Positions 8,013-15,421 of a stretch of DNA of 29,857 nucleotides are shown here, piece by piece (position 1 is the stretch's first letter; each line of letters starts with the position of its first letter). The stretch is from a virus. The notes under the pieces are model-generated. The model did not search any database. It was given only the letters and a program-made list of their open reading frames with translations, and had not been told where the DNA came from. Location: IMG/VR virus record IMGVR_UViG_3300037264_005172, positions 1 through 29,857 of that record. One strand, 5' to 3'. A program made the position numbers and the translations under genes.

Positions 8013-9070
8013 GTCTTCTTCCCCCCTTTGACCGCTTGGGCCACGGACTTCGTTGGAAATCGCGTCACGTAGAAATCGTATCGCGTTTTGACCCTGCGGT
8101 AATAGACATCGTCGATGTGGCGCGCCGCCCATCGGTAGTCCTTCGCCGAGAGCTTGGCGAGGAGGGACGCCTTGTCCGTCCCCTTGGGCAGCCAGGAGTT
8201 GTACCGAGTGAGAGCCAGACGGAGGTCGCGGTACCGCTTCAGCTCGGGGACGAAGCTCTTGGCGAACACCTCGGCATTCTTCCAAGGGTCTTTCAGCCGC
8301 TCCAGCGCGACCCCGAGGTGCCACTTCCCGTCGTCGGGGATGATGCCCAAGGACGCGAACCACGCAATCTTCTGCTTGTCCGATGTCCAGGCGGGGATCT
8401 GAATCTGGAAGAGGCCCACATCGTAGAACCACTGGGTGCCTCGCTTGTAGCGCTTGCTGGTCTCCACCGAGTGCAGGCCGCTCTCCGCGTCCATCATAGC
8501 CGCGACGAGGGCCGCAGGATCCACCATCTCCCTGCGGGAGTGTTCTGGGTCGGACAGGATGCCCATGACCTCGGGGTCGTTGAGGAAGTAGCCGCCGACC
8601 AAGGATTCCACCAGGTCGTAGAGGTAATACTGGTGCTTGAAGCAGATCTTGTGGCCCTTTTCCTCCACGATTTCCACGAACCGCCTGCGACGGTTCTCCC
8701 GCTCCAGCTTCGTCCTCGCGTCGAGGAACAGCGCCCGCGTGAAGTTCAGGTCTTGGATCGCCTGCTGGTGGTCGGCCTGGAGGGACGCGTGACCAACCTT
8801 CAGCGTCCCGAACTGCTGCTCGAGGCGTTGAAACTGCCATAGGGGCACCTGCTCGATGTCGGCACGCGTCGAGGGCGTCTGCGGCACGGCGAAGGCCAAA
8901 AGCACCATCCCCACGCAGATGCCGATAGCCGCAAGGCGCCCTGGCACCCGAGCGATGTACCCCCACACGCGCTTGGCGCTCAGCGTCGCACCCCAGGGGC
9001 AGGCACACGGCGCCCCATCCCGCCGCCCCGGCTGTTCCCCGCAGGGCGTTCCTTGACGGCCATCATGCAC
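8009..9070 (-). CDS. Membrane-anchored lytic transglycosylase-like (SLT/goose-lysozyme fold) protein
   Basis: Probable murein-degrading enzyme for lysis or DNA entry. From the GTG used here (353 residues), a single membrane segment (RLAAIGICVGMVLLAFAVP, about 45-63) is followed by a coiled-coil-like stretch (70-140). The catalytic part follows: ALVAAMMDAESGLHSVE with probable catalytic Glu196, GLFQIQIP (219-226, matching the GLxQI motif) and ALTRYNSW (286-293, matching the AxxxYN motif). These three motifs in order define SLT-type lytic transglycosylases. The start is uncertain: the first 34 residues are unusual (two Cys, Arg/Gly-rich), and a GTG at 8968, just before the membrane segment, gives a 319-residue protein. 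The stop overlaps the next gene's ATG. Confidence 0.82.
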   Translation of the reverse strand: MHDGRQGTPCGEQPGRRDGAPCACPWGATLSAKRVWGYIARVPGRLAAIGICVGMVLLAFAVPQTPSTRADIEQVPLWQFQRLEQQFGTLKVGHASLQADHQQAIQDLNFTRALFLDARTKLERENRRRRFVEIVEEKGHKICFKHQYYLYDLVESLVGGYFLNDPEVMGILSDPEHSRREMVDPAALVAAMMDAESGLHSVETSKRYKRGTQWFYDVGLFQIQIPAWTSDKQKIAWFASLGIIPDDGKWHLGVALERLKDPWKNAEVFAKSFVPELKRYRDLRLALTRYNSWLPKGTDKASLLAKLSAKDYRWAARHIDDVYYRRVKTRYDFYVTRFPTKSVAQAVKGGKKT

Positions 9071-9096
9071 GACATCTTACGGGCTTCTCCGCGCAT
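8980..9096 (-). CDS. Possible 38-codon ORF upstream of the transglycosylase
   Basis: A short ORF, MRGEARKMSCMMAVKERP..., with a strong Shine-Dalgarno-like AAGGGGG six bases before its ATG. It overlaps the 5' part of the transglycosylase frame in another phase and stops just upstream of the alternative GTG start at 8968. The peptide is Arg/Gly-rich with no recognisable domain. It may be a coupling leader for the transglycosylase, or the Shine-Dalgarno may simply be chance. Low confidence. Confidence 0.3.
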   Translation of the reverse strand: MRGEARKMSCMMAVKERPAGNSRGGGMGRRVPAPGVRR

Positions 9097-9130
9097 TTGT
9101 AACCCCCTTCCGTCCATAGATGGGCCAGGT

Positions 9131-11107
9131 TCACGCCTTCTGAAGGTACACGATGTCCTTGGTGCCGATCCGCAAGGACACCGCGATAGGGATCGTTTCG
9201 TCCAACAAAATGGCGGCGGTCAATATGTCCAACGACTCGGCCAATCCAATGGATTCAAGCAGGGACACCAGCGTCCCGTGGGACGGGGTCAAATCCTCGT
9301 CCACATCCACGGACTCCGACACGGCCTGAACTGCCCCGAGCAGCGTCGTAACGCTGTCCGAAACCGTCACCGTCTCGTCCAGATGGACGCCCGTGTTCAC
9401 GAACAGCGATTCCGCCAGCGCCACGGACTCGGACAGGGATGGCAGCGCTCGATAGACGAAGGTCTGGTTCTCCGCCGTCCCGATCGTTTCGGACAACCCC
9501 TGCTGCGTCCCGTGCTTGATCGCTTGGTTCTCGAACAGGTCAACCGTCTCAAACAGCAGTGTGTCTCCCTCGGTGTCCACGCTCACGGATTCGGCCAAGG
9601 ACACCGACTCCGAGTTCGGAACGAAGGCGGAGAACTTCTCGGACTTCGCCTCGGTCAAGTCCACCGTCTCCGACAACCCCTGCACCCGCCCAGCCTTCTC
9701 CAACATCGCCTCGGCCAAGGAAACCGCCTCGGGGAGCGCCTCGGCGGTCGCGTGCTTCACGAAATCGGATTCGGAAACGGACACGGATTCGGACACGGAG
9801 ACAACCCCGGACAGGTCGGTCACGAGGGACTCGTCCGTCGTCACCGTCTCGGACAGGGGCACCTTCGGCTTGAAGGTGCTCGCTTCCGCCTCCGCCAGCA
9901 ACACCGTTTCCGCCAAGTCGGGCTTGAACTTTCCTTGGTGAGACACGGCCTCGGACAGGCTGGTCGTCTCAGACAGGGCCTCTTGGGCCGTCGTCTTTTG
10001 GGACGACGATTCCGCCAGCGCCACGGTTTCTTCCAATGGCGGCCTCGCCTTGTACGCAGACGACTCGGCCTCGGACAGCGTGACGGTTTCGGACAATGGA
10101 GTCGGGAATGTCTGCCGAGCTACCCCATCTTCAGCCAGCGGGACAGACTCGGAGATCGTCACCTCCGCCTCGAAGTCGGTCACCAAGGACTCACCCGTTG
10201 GAGTCGTCTCGGCCAACGGAACTACGGCCCCGAGCTTCTCGGACTCCGCCTCTGACAGCGTGACCGTCTCGGCCAAGAACGCCTTCCGCCCAGCCACCTC
10301 CGTCTCGGCCTCGGCCAGCGCCACCGTCTCTGGCAGCGGAACGATCGGCCTGAACATGGTGACCGTGGCCTCCGATACCGTAGTCGTCTCGGACAGCAGA
10401 ATCTTCGGCTTGCCAATCGTCTGCTCCGACTCCGACAGATCGTTCGTCTCGGCCAACGGAACCTTCGGCTTGAAGATGGCTGGGCCGCTCTCCGTCACGG
10501 CGACGGTCTCGGACAGAGCGGACACATACGCGAGTCCGATGTTCTCGGTGAACTCAACCCATGTATCCCCGTCCGCGCCTCCCGTGGCGCCGTCCGTGTC
10601 CATCGTCACGGTTCTGCCGTTCGCCATCGTCACGCCGTTCCCGTCGTCGATGTAGACGCGGACGCCGATTCGATCCCCCGCGCTGAACGCCGTGGATGTC
10701 GGAGTCCTCGTCCAGTTCTGGGCGGCGAGCGTCGTCGTCAGCTCAGCGCGGGACAGGAGCACCGTAGCAACCGTGCTGACGATGGCCCCCGCGTTATCGA
10801 GGCGCAGGATCTCGGCCGTGATCGTGGCGTTCGCTTGGTTTGCGGACTCCCTCGCCCACAGGTTGATCGTGATGGTTCCCGAAATCGTGACCGCCGCGAT
10901 CGGCGGGGACGCCCACGTGCAAACGGTTCCGCCGCCAGTCTTCGTGAACTGCGTCGCGGCGGTCGGCGGCGTCACGGGGCCAGCCATCGTGTTCTTCACA
11001 TAGGCCACTACCCCAGCACCGACCGCCCGCAAAATGTCGTGCATGGCGTCGGAACCAGTCACGGCCCCAGATGTATTCGAGTCCCGGAGGTACAGCTTGG
11101 TCGCCAC
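9131..11107 (-). CDS. Fibre-like structural protein with 23 tandem 20-residue repeats
   Basis: A 658-residue protein in two parts. Residues 1-197 start MATKLYLRDSNTSG and contain beta-rich segments (TISGTITINLWARESANQA, AGDRIGVRVYIDDGNGV) like the virion-binding or jelly-roll domains of phage fibre and decoration proteins. Residues 198-658 are an unbroken array of 20-residue repeats with consensus LSETVxLxEs followed by ten variable residues, often ending in Pro. The array is very acidic, low in aromatics and has no Cys, fitting an elongated extracellular shaft. The start is GTG; the Shine-Dalgarno is weak. It follows a homing endonuclease gene. A fibre or whisker role is inferred from architecture and neighbourhood, not from a recognised family. 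Confidence 0.8.
   Translation of the reverse strand: MATKLYLRDSNTSGAVTGSDAMHDILRAVGAGVVAYVKNTMAGPVTPPTAATQFTKTGGGTVCTWASPPIAAVTISGTITINLWARESANQANATITAEILRLDNAGAIVSTVATVLLSRAELTTTLAAQNWTRTPTSTAFSAGDRIGVRVYIDDGNGVTMANGRTVTMDTDGATGGADGDTWVEFTENIGLAYVSALSETVAVTESGPAIFKPKVPLAETNDLSESEQTIGKPKILLSETTTVSEATVTMFRPIVPLPETVALAEAETEVAGRKAFLAETVTLSEAESEKLGAVVPLAETTPTGESLVTDFEAEVTISESVPLAEDGVARQTFPTPLSETVTLSEAESSAYKARPPLEETVALAESSSQKTTAQEALSETTSLSEAVSHQGKFKPDLAETVLLAEAEASTFKPKVPLSETVTTDESLVTDLSGVVSVSESVSVSESDFVKHATAEALPEAVSLAEAMLEKAGRVQGLSETVDLTEAKSEKFSAFVPNSESVSLAESVSVDTEGDTLLFETVDLFENQAIKHGTQQGLSETIGTAENQTFVYRALPSLSESVALAESLFVNTGVHLDETVTVSDSVTTLLGAVQAVSESVDVDEDLTPSHGTLVSLLESIGLAESLDILTAAILLDETIPIAVSLRIGTKDIVYLQKA
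9134..10516 (-). repeat. Coding tandem repeat, 60-bp period, about 23 units
   Basis: The DNA encoding the LSETVxLxE array repeats with a 60-base period (20 codons). Units are diverged in the variable half but keep the codons for Ser-Glu-Thr/Ser-Val and the second Ser/Ala-Glu. One or two units near the C-terminus appear a residue or two off the exact period. This is a protein repeat, with frame conserved across all units, and not a CRISPR or intergenic repeat. Confidence 0.88.
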
Positions 11108-11145
11108 GGGCTAGACTAGACCGACTTTTCGCCCCACCGCGCCCA

Positions 11146-11892
11146 TCAGTCCGCGATTCTTTCTCGTTCCCTCCGTGCCTTCTGAGAGGCGGAAAGCCGC
11201 GCCCTCGCCTCCAGCGTCCATCCAGACCGCATTCGATCCACGACTTCCGAGGAGCGGGGGACGCCGCGCCTCTTTTCCGCTTCGGCACGCACGGCTTGGC
11301 TCGTCATCCTACTCGCCCCAATCTTCTGTCGAACCCGCTCAGGAAGCGGGATGCCTTTCCGTTGACCCATTTTCGCGGCGCTGATCTTAGCTTTGGTTTC
11401 GTCAGACCGAGGGACGCCGACTTTCAGCGCGGCGATACGCGCTATGTGTTGGGGCGTGTTGGTGTTTCGTCCCTTCATCTTTTTTGACATCGCCGTTTTC
11501 CACTCGTCGGTGTGCTTTGGGTGTGGCTTTCCGAGGTTCGATAGACGCTGCTTCTCACGCTCCTCAACCGTTGGAACATATCCAGCGCGACCACCGCCGC
11601 CGTTCGACAGGTTCACCAGCCGAACTCCAGATGCACGCGCTTCCGAAATGTGCTGCACCTCCAGAGCATCCAATCCCGCCTGATCTTCCGCCTGTCCGCG
11701 AACTAGAATCGTCGGCCGCGATCCGCGCTTCAACACCGAAGCAATCCAGTTCGACAGATACGAACGCCGCCGCAGAGACCAAGGAGATACATGCACCCCC
11801 AGTCTCTTTTTTGGCGGCTGTATAGTCTGCCCGATGTAGCGGAGTTCGTTACTCTCGGGATCGTGCAAACCGTAGATGACTCCGTGAGGCAT
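11146..11892 (-). CDS. Free-standing GIY-YIG homing endonuclease with NUMOD3 motifs
   Basis: A 248-residue homing endonuclease. The N-terminal GIY-YIG nuclease domain shows GVIY (residues 4-7) and RYIG (18-21), then KKRLGVHV, a Glu-containing ALEVQHISEA segment and the family's RLVNLSNGGGG. The C-terminal half carries at least three NUMOD3-type DNA-binding motifs (GKPHPKHTDEWKTAMSKKMKG, GVPRSDETKAKISAAKMG, and a degenerate GVPRSSEVVDRMRSG copy). Enzymes of this type cut an allele lacking the gene and spread by repair. The gene sits exactly between two fibre-like genes: its ATG is immediately before the upstream stop, and 38 bases separate it from the repeat-protein GTG. No intron-like flanks were seen, so it is probably intergenic. 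Confidence 0.92.
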   Translation of the reverse strand: MPHGVIYGLHDPESNELRYIGQTIQPPKKRLGVHVSPWSLRRRSYLSNWIASVLKRGSRPTILVRGQAEDQAGLDALEVQHISEARASGVRLVNLSNGGGGRAGYVPTVEEREKQRLSNLGKPHPKHTDEWKTAMSKKMKGRNTNTPQHIARIAALKVGVPRSDETKAKISAAKMGQRKGIPLPERVRQKIGASRMTSQAVRAEAEKRRGVPRSSEVVDRMRSGWTLEARARLSASQKARRERERIAD

Positions 11893-12465
11893 TTACGTTC
11901 CGAAAGCGACAGAACCATACGAGAGAAGCGTCAGCAAAATGTAGAGGCCAAGTGTGAGGGTATACGTCACCTGAATCGTATCATTCGTCTGAAGCGACCG
12001 CTGCGTGAACAGTAGCTCGTGGTTCATGTTTCCGGCCGACGACGCATCGAACAGGGCTGCCTTCTGGCACGCTTGGGCACCAGTCGCGGTGAATGTCTTG
12101 TCAACGGTTGTCTGGTTGCCCGATCCCGTTGGCAGCGTGACCGTCCCTTGGGCGCGAGACAGGCCGTTGGCGGCGATCTCGGCGGTCAGGGTCGTGTCGG
12201 TGGCGGCGGGGGCTGTCGCGTCGTTGGACAGGGCGATGTAGTTCATCCCGTTGGCCGACAGGCCCGATGTCCCGAAGCACTGCTTGTGGTACTGGACACG
12301 GCCCACATTCAGGATCAGGTTGTGCTGCTTCTCGACGCCGAGGACATCGCCATTGGCGTTGCGGTGGACGACGGCGATCTCGGCCCTCCGAAGCCCGATG
12401 GCCTCGCGCAGGACGGGGACGCGCCAGATCGCTTCCAGCACCGCGTTCTTCAGGAGCTTCTTCAT
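11893..12465 (-). CDS. Probable tail/fibre-associated structural protein
   Basis: A 190-residue protein with a good Shine-Dalgarno (GGAGGG) before its ATG. An N-terminal helix with basic residues (MKKLLKNAVLEAIWRVPVLREAIG) precedes a Gly/Thr/Ala-rich beta domain with MNYIALSNDATAPAATDTTL and LSRAQGTVTLPTGSGNQ, wording typical of phage tail and fibre-associated proteins that I have seen described only as hypothetical structural proteins. After TYTLTLG the protein ends in an odd hydrophobic tail (LYILLTLLSYGSVAFGT) just before the homing endonuclease gene. That tail could be a membrane-seeking C-terminus or a rewritten end caused by the endonuclease insertion. Confidence 0.7.
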   Translation of the reverse strand: MKKLLKNAVLEAIWRVPVLREAIGLRRAEIAVVHRNANGDVLGVEKQHNLILNVGRVQYHKQCFGTSGLSANGMNYIALSNDATAPAATDTTLTAEIAANGLSRAQGTVTLPTGSGNQTTVDKTFTATGAQACQKAALFDASSAGNMNHELLFTQRSLQTNDTIQVTYTLTLGLYILLTLLSYGSVAFGT

Positions 12466-12475
12466 GGCGCCCTCC

Positions 12476-12688
12476 TCATTCGATAACGGTTTCGTAGACG
12501 GTCTGGAACATCGATCTCAAATCGGGAGTTCCGCCAGTACCATCGCACAAAAGCCACATATATGGAACCACCCCCGTGCTGCGGTTGAACAGAGTGATCG
12601 TCCCCCGCTCGGGGCCACCGTTCGACCGTCGGTCGTTCGCGCGTTGCGCCGCCACCATCTTCATGTTGACCGCGCTGATCGGCACCAC
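12476..12688 (-). CDS. Small tail-collar-like protein
   Basis: A 70-residue protein whose second half, TGVVPYMWLLCDGTGGTPDLRSMF, matches the phage tail collar domain signature (Pro...Trp-x-x-Cys-Asp-Gly...Thr-Pro-Asp-Leu-Arg-x-x-Phe). Full collar domains are usually part of longer fibre proteins, so this is a minimal or split copy. Two consecutive GTG codons are possible starts; the first is given. The next gene follows after 10 bases. A role at a fibre tip or collar is inferred from the motif. Confidence 0.7.
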   Translation of the reverse strand: MVPISAVNMKMVAAQRANDRRSNGGPERGTITLFNRSTGVVPYMWLLCDGTGGTPDLRSMFQTVYETVIE

Positions 12689-12690
12689 GG

Positions 12691-13059
12691 CTAGTTGAAC
12701 GCCGACGAGAACACCACGAAATCGCCTTCTTCCACCAACTGCTTCTCCTCGTTCGGGAGTCCAGCGTTCTCGGTGACCTGCAAGGCGTACCGCATCGTGA
12801 GTGGAAGGGGCACGGCGGGGGTGTACGGCGGGATGTGTACTATCACGACCCCATCCGTGGCCGGCGACATCTTCTCGATCTGCGTGGGGTCATCGCTAGA
12901 CAGGTAGAACTCCCGAGATGTATTGGTCACGGCGAACTCTATCTTCGTGGTCGAAGGCGACAAGTCATACGGCTTGGCCGTGATCCCGTTCAGCAGGCGT
13001 ATCGGCACTGGGCTGTTCGTCCCAGTCGAATACTTGATTTCATCCCCGAGCGTCGCCAT
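12691..13059 (-). CDS. Probable baseplate/fibre-associated protein, 122 residues
   Basis: MATLGDEIKYSTGTNSPVPIRLLNGITAKPYDLSPSTTKIEFAVTN... is a beta-rich protein whose layout (strand, Leu-x-Gly, strand, then SSDDPTQIE and a repeated strand set) resembles the N-terminal domain of BppU-like baseplate proteins, which bind fibres to the baseplate. The resemblance is judged by eye and is modest. The start ATG is two bases after the preceding TAG, and the gene is two bases from the collar-like gene, so these are certainly co-transcribed. Confidence 0.7.
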   Translation of the reverse strand: MATLGDEIKYSTGTNSPVPIRLLNGITAKPYDLSPSTTKIEFAVTNTSREFYLSSDDPTQIEKMSPATDGVVIVHIPPYTPAVPLPLTMRYALQVTENAGLPNEEKQLVEEGDFVVFSSAFN

Positions 13060-13061
13060 CC

Positions 13062-13274
13062 CTACGGAGTAGGCGTCCTCGTCGGAGTCCGCGTCGGCGT
13101 CTTGGATGGCGTTGGCGTCGGTGTCTGCGTGATCGTGTATGTCCTCGTGAATGTCCTGGACTGGATGCCTGGTGCGGGCGGAGGAACCGCTGCACCAGAT
13201 GTCCGCGCCAGAATGGACGCCCCGACCACGAAGATGTATGCACCCGCCACGAAAACCTTCGCCCGCATGCTCAT
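13062..13274 (-). CDS. Small exported or membrane-anchored protein with Thr-Pro tail
   Basis: A 70-residue protein with a Shine-Dalgarno (GGAGG) six bases before the ATG. The N-terminus MSMRAKVFVAGAYIFVVGASILA is a hydrophobic segment that could be a signal peptide (cleavage near SGAA) or a membrane anchor. The remainder is a Thr/Pro tail with a TPTPTPSKTPTRTPTRTPTP ending, likely extended and disordered. The same kind of tail closes the exported protein at 15033. No catalytic motif. It may be a periplasmic or surface spacer or spanin-like protein; function unknown. Confidence 0.7.
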   Translation of the reverse strand: MSMRAKVFVAGAYIFVVGASILARTSGAAVPPPAPGIQSRTFTRTYTITQTPTPTPSKTPTRTPTRTPTP

Positions 13275-13284
13275 CGCTCGCCTC

Positions 13285-15030
13285 CTAGAAGTGCTGCTCA
13301 AACGACACAGCGACATTTGCGGGCGCAGCAAGCGCCGAAGTCGTCAGCTCGACCGAGATGGTATCTCCAGCCGCGAATGTCGTCGCGTTCGCGGTGTCCG
13401 TGCAGGTAGTGGCCGCGCCAGTCACCGTGCAGGTCATAATCCCGTTGACCCCGTTCTGCTGAACCGTCACGGTGATCGTTTCGCCAACGCCTGGAGCCGT
13501 CCCCAAGTTCACCCGCAGATTCTTCGCAATCCCGGCGGGTACTGGATGCCGAAGGTCATTTGTCGTCGCTGGGAGATCGCTGCCGAGAAGTGCGTATCGG
13601 GTCAACCCTCCAGCGATCACCCCAGTCGCGCCGAAGCCGTATACCGTCTTGAACGGCTCCTGATACGCGCCGCCGTTGAGCGATGTCTTGAATGTGAGGC
13701 TCGTCGAGTCGAAGTAGATGTCGGCGGTCGAGCCAGCCGAAACGCTCGGTGCGGTTCCTCCAGCGAGTTCCATCGCCGCTGCGACCGCTCCGCTGAGAGG
13801 CGAAACGGCGACCTTCCCAGCCAATCCAGCGGCACCAGCGCCAGCTCCCGCTCCACCCGGATTCAGTTGCACATTCCCGCCGAAGCCATTGGTAGATCCG
13901 CCGGGGGCGTCCCCGCCATCTCCGCCCTGTAGAATCCCGTGGCCTCCGCCACCTGCGGTCTGTCCAGTTGTCCCGGTCGTGTTGCCGCCCTTCGCCGTGT
14001 ACCAAGCGGTGCTCTCCGCCGTCGTTCCGTTTCCGGCAACCGACGCTGGCTGGGCTCCAGAAATCATGCCCCTCGGGACGCTGTTCACATAGAACCGAGC
14101 GACGACCAGAGGGTCGTTCACCGTGTTGACGACAATGCCATCGCTCGCGCCGGTCGCCGCGTTGGTGATGATCCCCCGCGTGTAAAAGTTCAGCCATGAG
14201 AACGAAGGGGTTCCGAGGTTGTAGACCGCGTCCGAGATGGGACGGGCAAAACTGGAACCTGGGGAAAAGACGATATCCGCTCCAGAAGATTCGAGCGTTA
14301 CGTTCGCTGCCCCCTTCAAGAGCGCAAAACTGTTGACGCTCTCAAGTTGGAGAAACCCAACACCGCCGCCAGGGCCACGGGCGACAACGGACACCTGCCC
14401 AGTGCTGTACGCAGAGAGGTTCGAGAAGTCCGTTCCCGCGACCACCTCTGCCGTCCCCGTGTCGCTGAAGACCCGCGCCAACCCAGTCTGGTTCCGCCAG
14501 AGAGATGTACCGTCCTCCGAGAACGCTTCCATCCCGTCGTAGGTCGGCCCCATGAGGATCGTTTCGGTGTTCGCGCTGTTCGGCAGGTAGATCGAGATGT
14601 CCCCGCCGTCCGCCGCGAAATCGAAGTAGTCGGAGCCGCTTTCCTTTCCGAGGATCGCGGTCTTGACTCCGTCCGAGACAAATAGGGATCCGTGCTGGTA
14701 CGCGACACCGCCAAAGGTCTGCGCCTGCCCCGTGTATGTGACTGGGGCCGTTGCCACCGAAGATGCGTAGACCGACCACCCACGATAGTTGGCCGACAGC
14801 GCGCCGCCTGGACGAATCGTAATGGCGTCCTGCGTGACATCGTTCACGGCAGATCCGAGGTGCGTGGCCTGGAACCGACTCGACGATTCCAACCCGACCA
14901 GGAAGTCGGACACAGCCGAAACGTCACCCCCGGTCTTTCTGAAATCCGCTGGAGGGAAGAATGACGCTCCGCCCGCCAACGCCCGATCTGCCGACGCGAC
15001 CAGCAACAGGAGCAAGGAGAGACGCTTCAT
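13285..15030 (-). CDS. Large exported fibre/adhesin-like protein with signal peptide and Gly-rich segment
   Basis: A 581-residue protein that starts with a clear signal peptide (MKRLSLLLLLVASADRALAG). This ATG was preferred over a longer in-frame reading because the upstream codons overlap the preceding gene and are charged. The mature protein is beta-rich: ADGGDISIYLP, then STGQVSVVARGPGGGVGFLQLESV and NLGTPSFSWLNFYTRGII resemble phage neck-fibre or tailspike text. Residues about 348-404 are strongly Gly-rich (GGGGHGILQGGDGGDAPGGS), recalling polyglycine-type adhesin tips. The C-terminal 90 residues form another beta domain with one Cys pair (MTCTVTGAATTC). A signal peptide on a fibre-like phage protein is unusual. 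Function is unknown. Confidence 0.75.
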   Translation of the reverse strand: MKRLSLLLLLVASADRALAGGASFFPPADFRKTGGDVSAVSDFLVGLESSSRFQATHLGSAVNDVTQDAITIRPGGALSANYRGWSVYASSVATAPVTYTGQAQTFGGVAYQHGSLFVSDGVKTAILGKESGSDYFDFAADGGDISIYLPNSANTETILMGPTYDGMEAFSEDGTSLWRNQTGLARVFSDTGTAEVVAGTDFSNLSAYSTGQVSVVARGPGGGVGFLQLESVNSFALLKGAANVTLESSGADIVFSPGSSFARPISDAVYNLGTPSFSWLNFYTRGIITNAATGASDGIVVNTVNDPLVVARFYVNSVPRGMISGAQPASVAGNGTTAESTAWYTAKGGNTTGTTGQTAGGGGHGILQGGDGGDAPGGSTNGFGGNVQLNPGGAGAGAGAAGLAGKVAVSPLSGAVAAAMELAGGTAPSVSAGSTADIYFDSTSLTFKTSLNGGAYQEPFKTVYGFGATGVIAGGLTRYALLGSDLPATTNDLRHPVPAGIAKNLRVNLGTAPGVGETITVTVQQNGVNGIMTCTVTGAATTCTDTANATTFAAGDTISVELTTSALAAPANVAVSFEQHF

Positions 15031-15032
15031 GG

Positions 15033-15413
15033 CTACTTCGACTTCGGAGTGGCCGTCGCGGTCGGTTTCGGAACGGGTGTCCTCGTCGGCATCACGGTGG
15101 GAATGGCCATCGTTGGAACTCCCTTCGCCCCGTAGTCTAGGACGAGAGAGGTCACGCAGAGAGCCATCTCGATCTTGAGCGCGTTCAGCTTCTCCTTCAG
15201 ATCGTAGTACGCGACCGATGGAGTCGGAGACTTGATGTGGGGCCACCGTGCCATCGCCTTCACGCGGGCCTCATGCTCGTCCACTTGGACGGTCACCGTG
15301 GCGACGCGTACCTCCAAGATCTTCTTCTGCTCGTCCATACCTGCAACAGCCAAAGACCACGCGGCCAGCGCCGCGATCACGGTCACGCACAAAATCTTGC
15401 TTGTTCGATTCAT
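15033..15413 (-). CDS. Small exported protein with Thr/Pro-rich tail
   Basis: A 126-residue protein preceded by an excellent Shine-Dalgarno (AGGAGGG). The signal peptide is MNRTSKILCVTVIAALAAWSLAVAG with an Ala-x-Ala-like cleavage site. A helical middle (EQKKILEVRVATVTVQVDEHEAR, then DLKEKLNALKIEMALCV) is followed by a low-complexity TRTPVPKPTATATP tail. The helical part could form a coiled coil. The fibre-like gene starts two bases after its stop. No family recognised; the tail resembles that of the protein at 13062. Confidence 0.72.
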   Translation of the reverse strand: MNRTSKILCVTVIAALAAWSLAVAGMDEQKKILEVRVATVTVQVDEHEARVKAMARWPHIKSPTPSVAYYDLKEKLNALKIEMALCVTSLVLDYGAKGVPTMAIPTVMPTRTPVPKPTATATPKSK

Positions 15414-15421
15414 AATCCCTC

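Noticed and set aside
9053-10255. Plus-strand open frame with Gly/Arg/His/Gln-rich repeats opposite the fibre-like gene.
   Set aside because: It is the antisense image of the LSETVxLxE repeats; the sense strand has a coherent, acidic repeat protein.
9134-10516. Regular repeats suggested a CRISPR or satellite array.
   Set aside because: The 60-base units keep the reading frame and encode the same peptide core, with no conserved non-coding repeat or spacer organisation.
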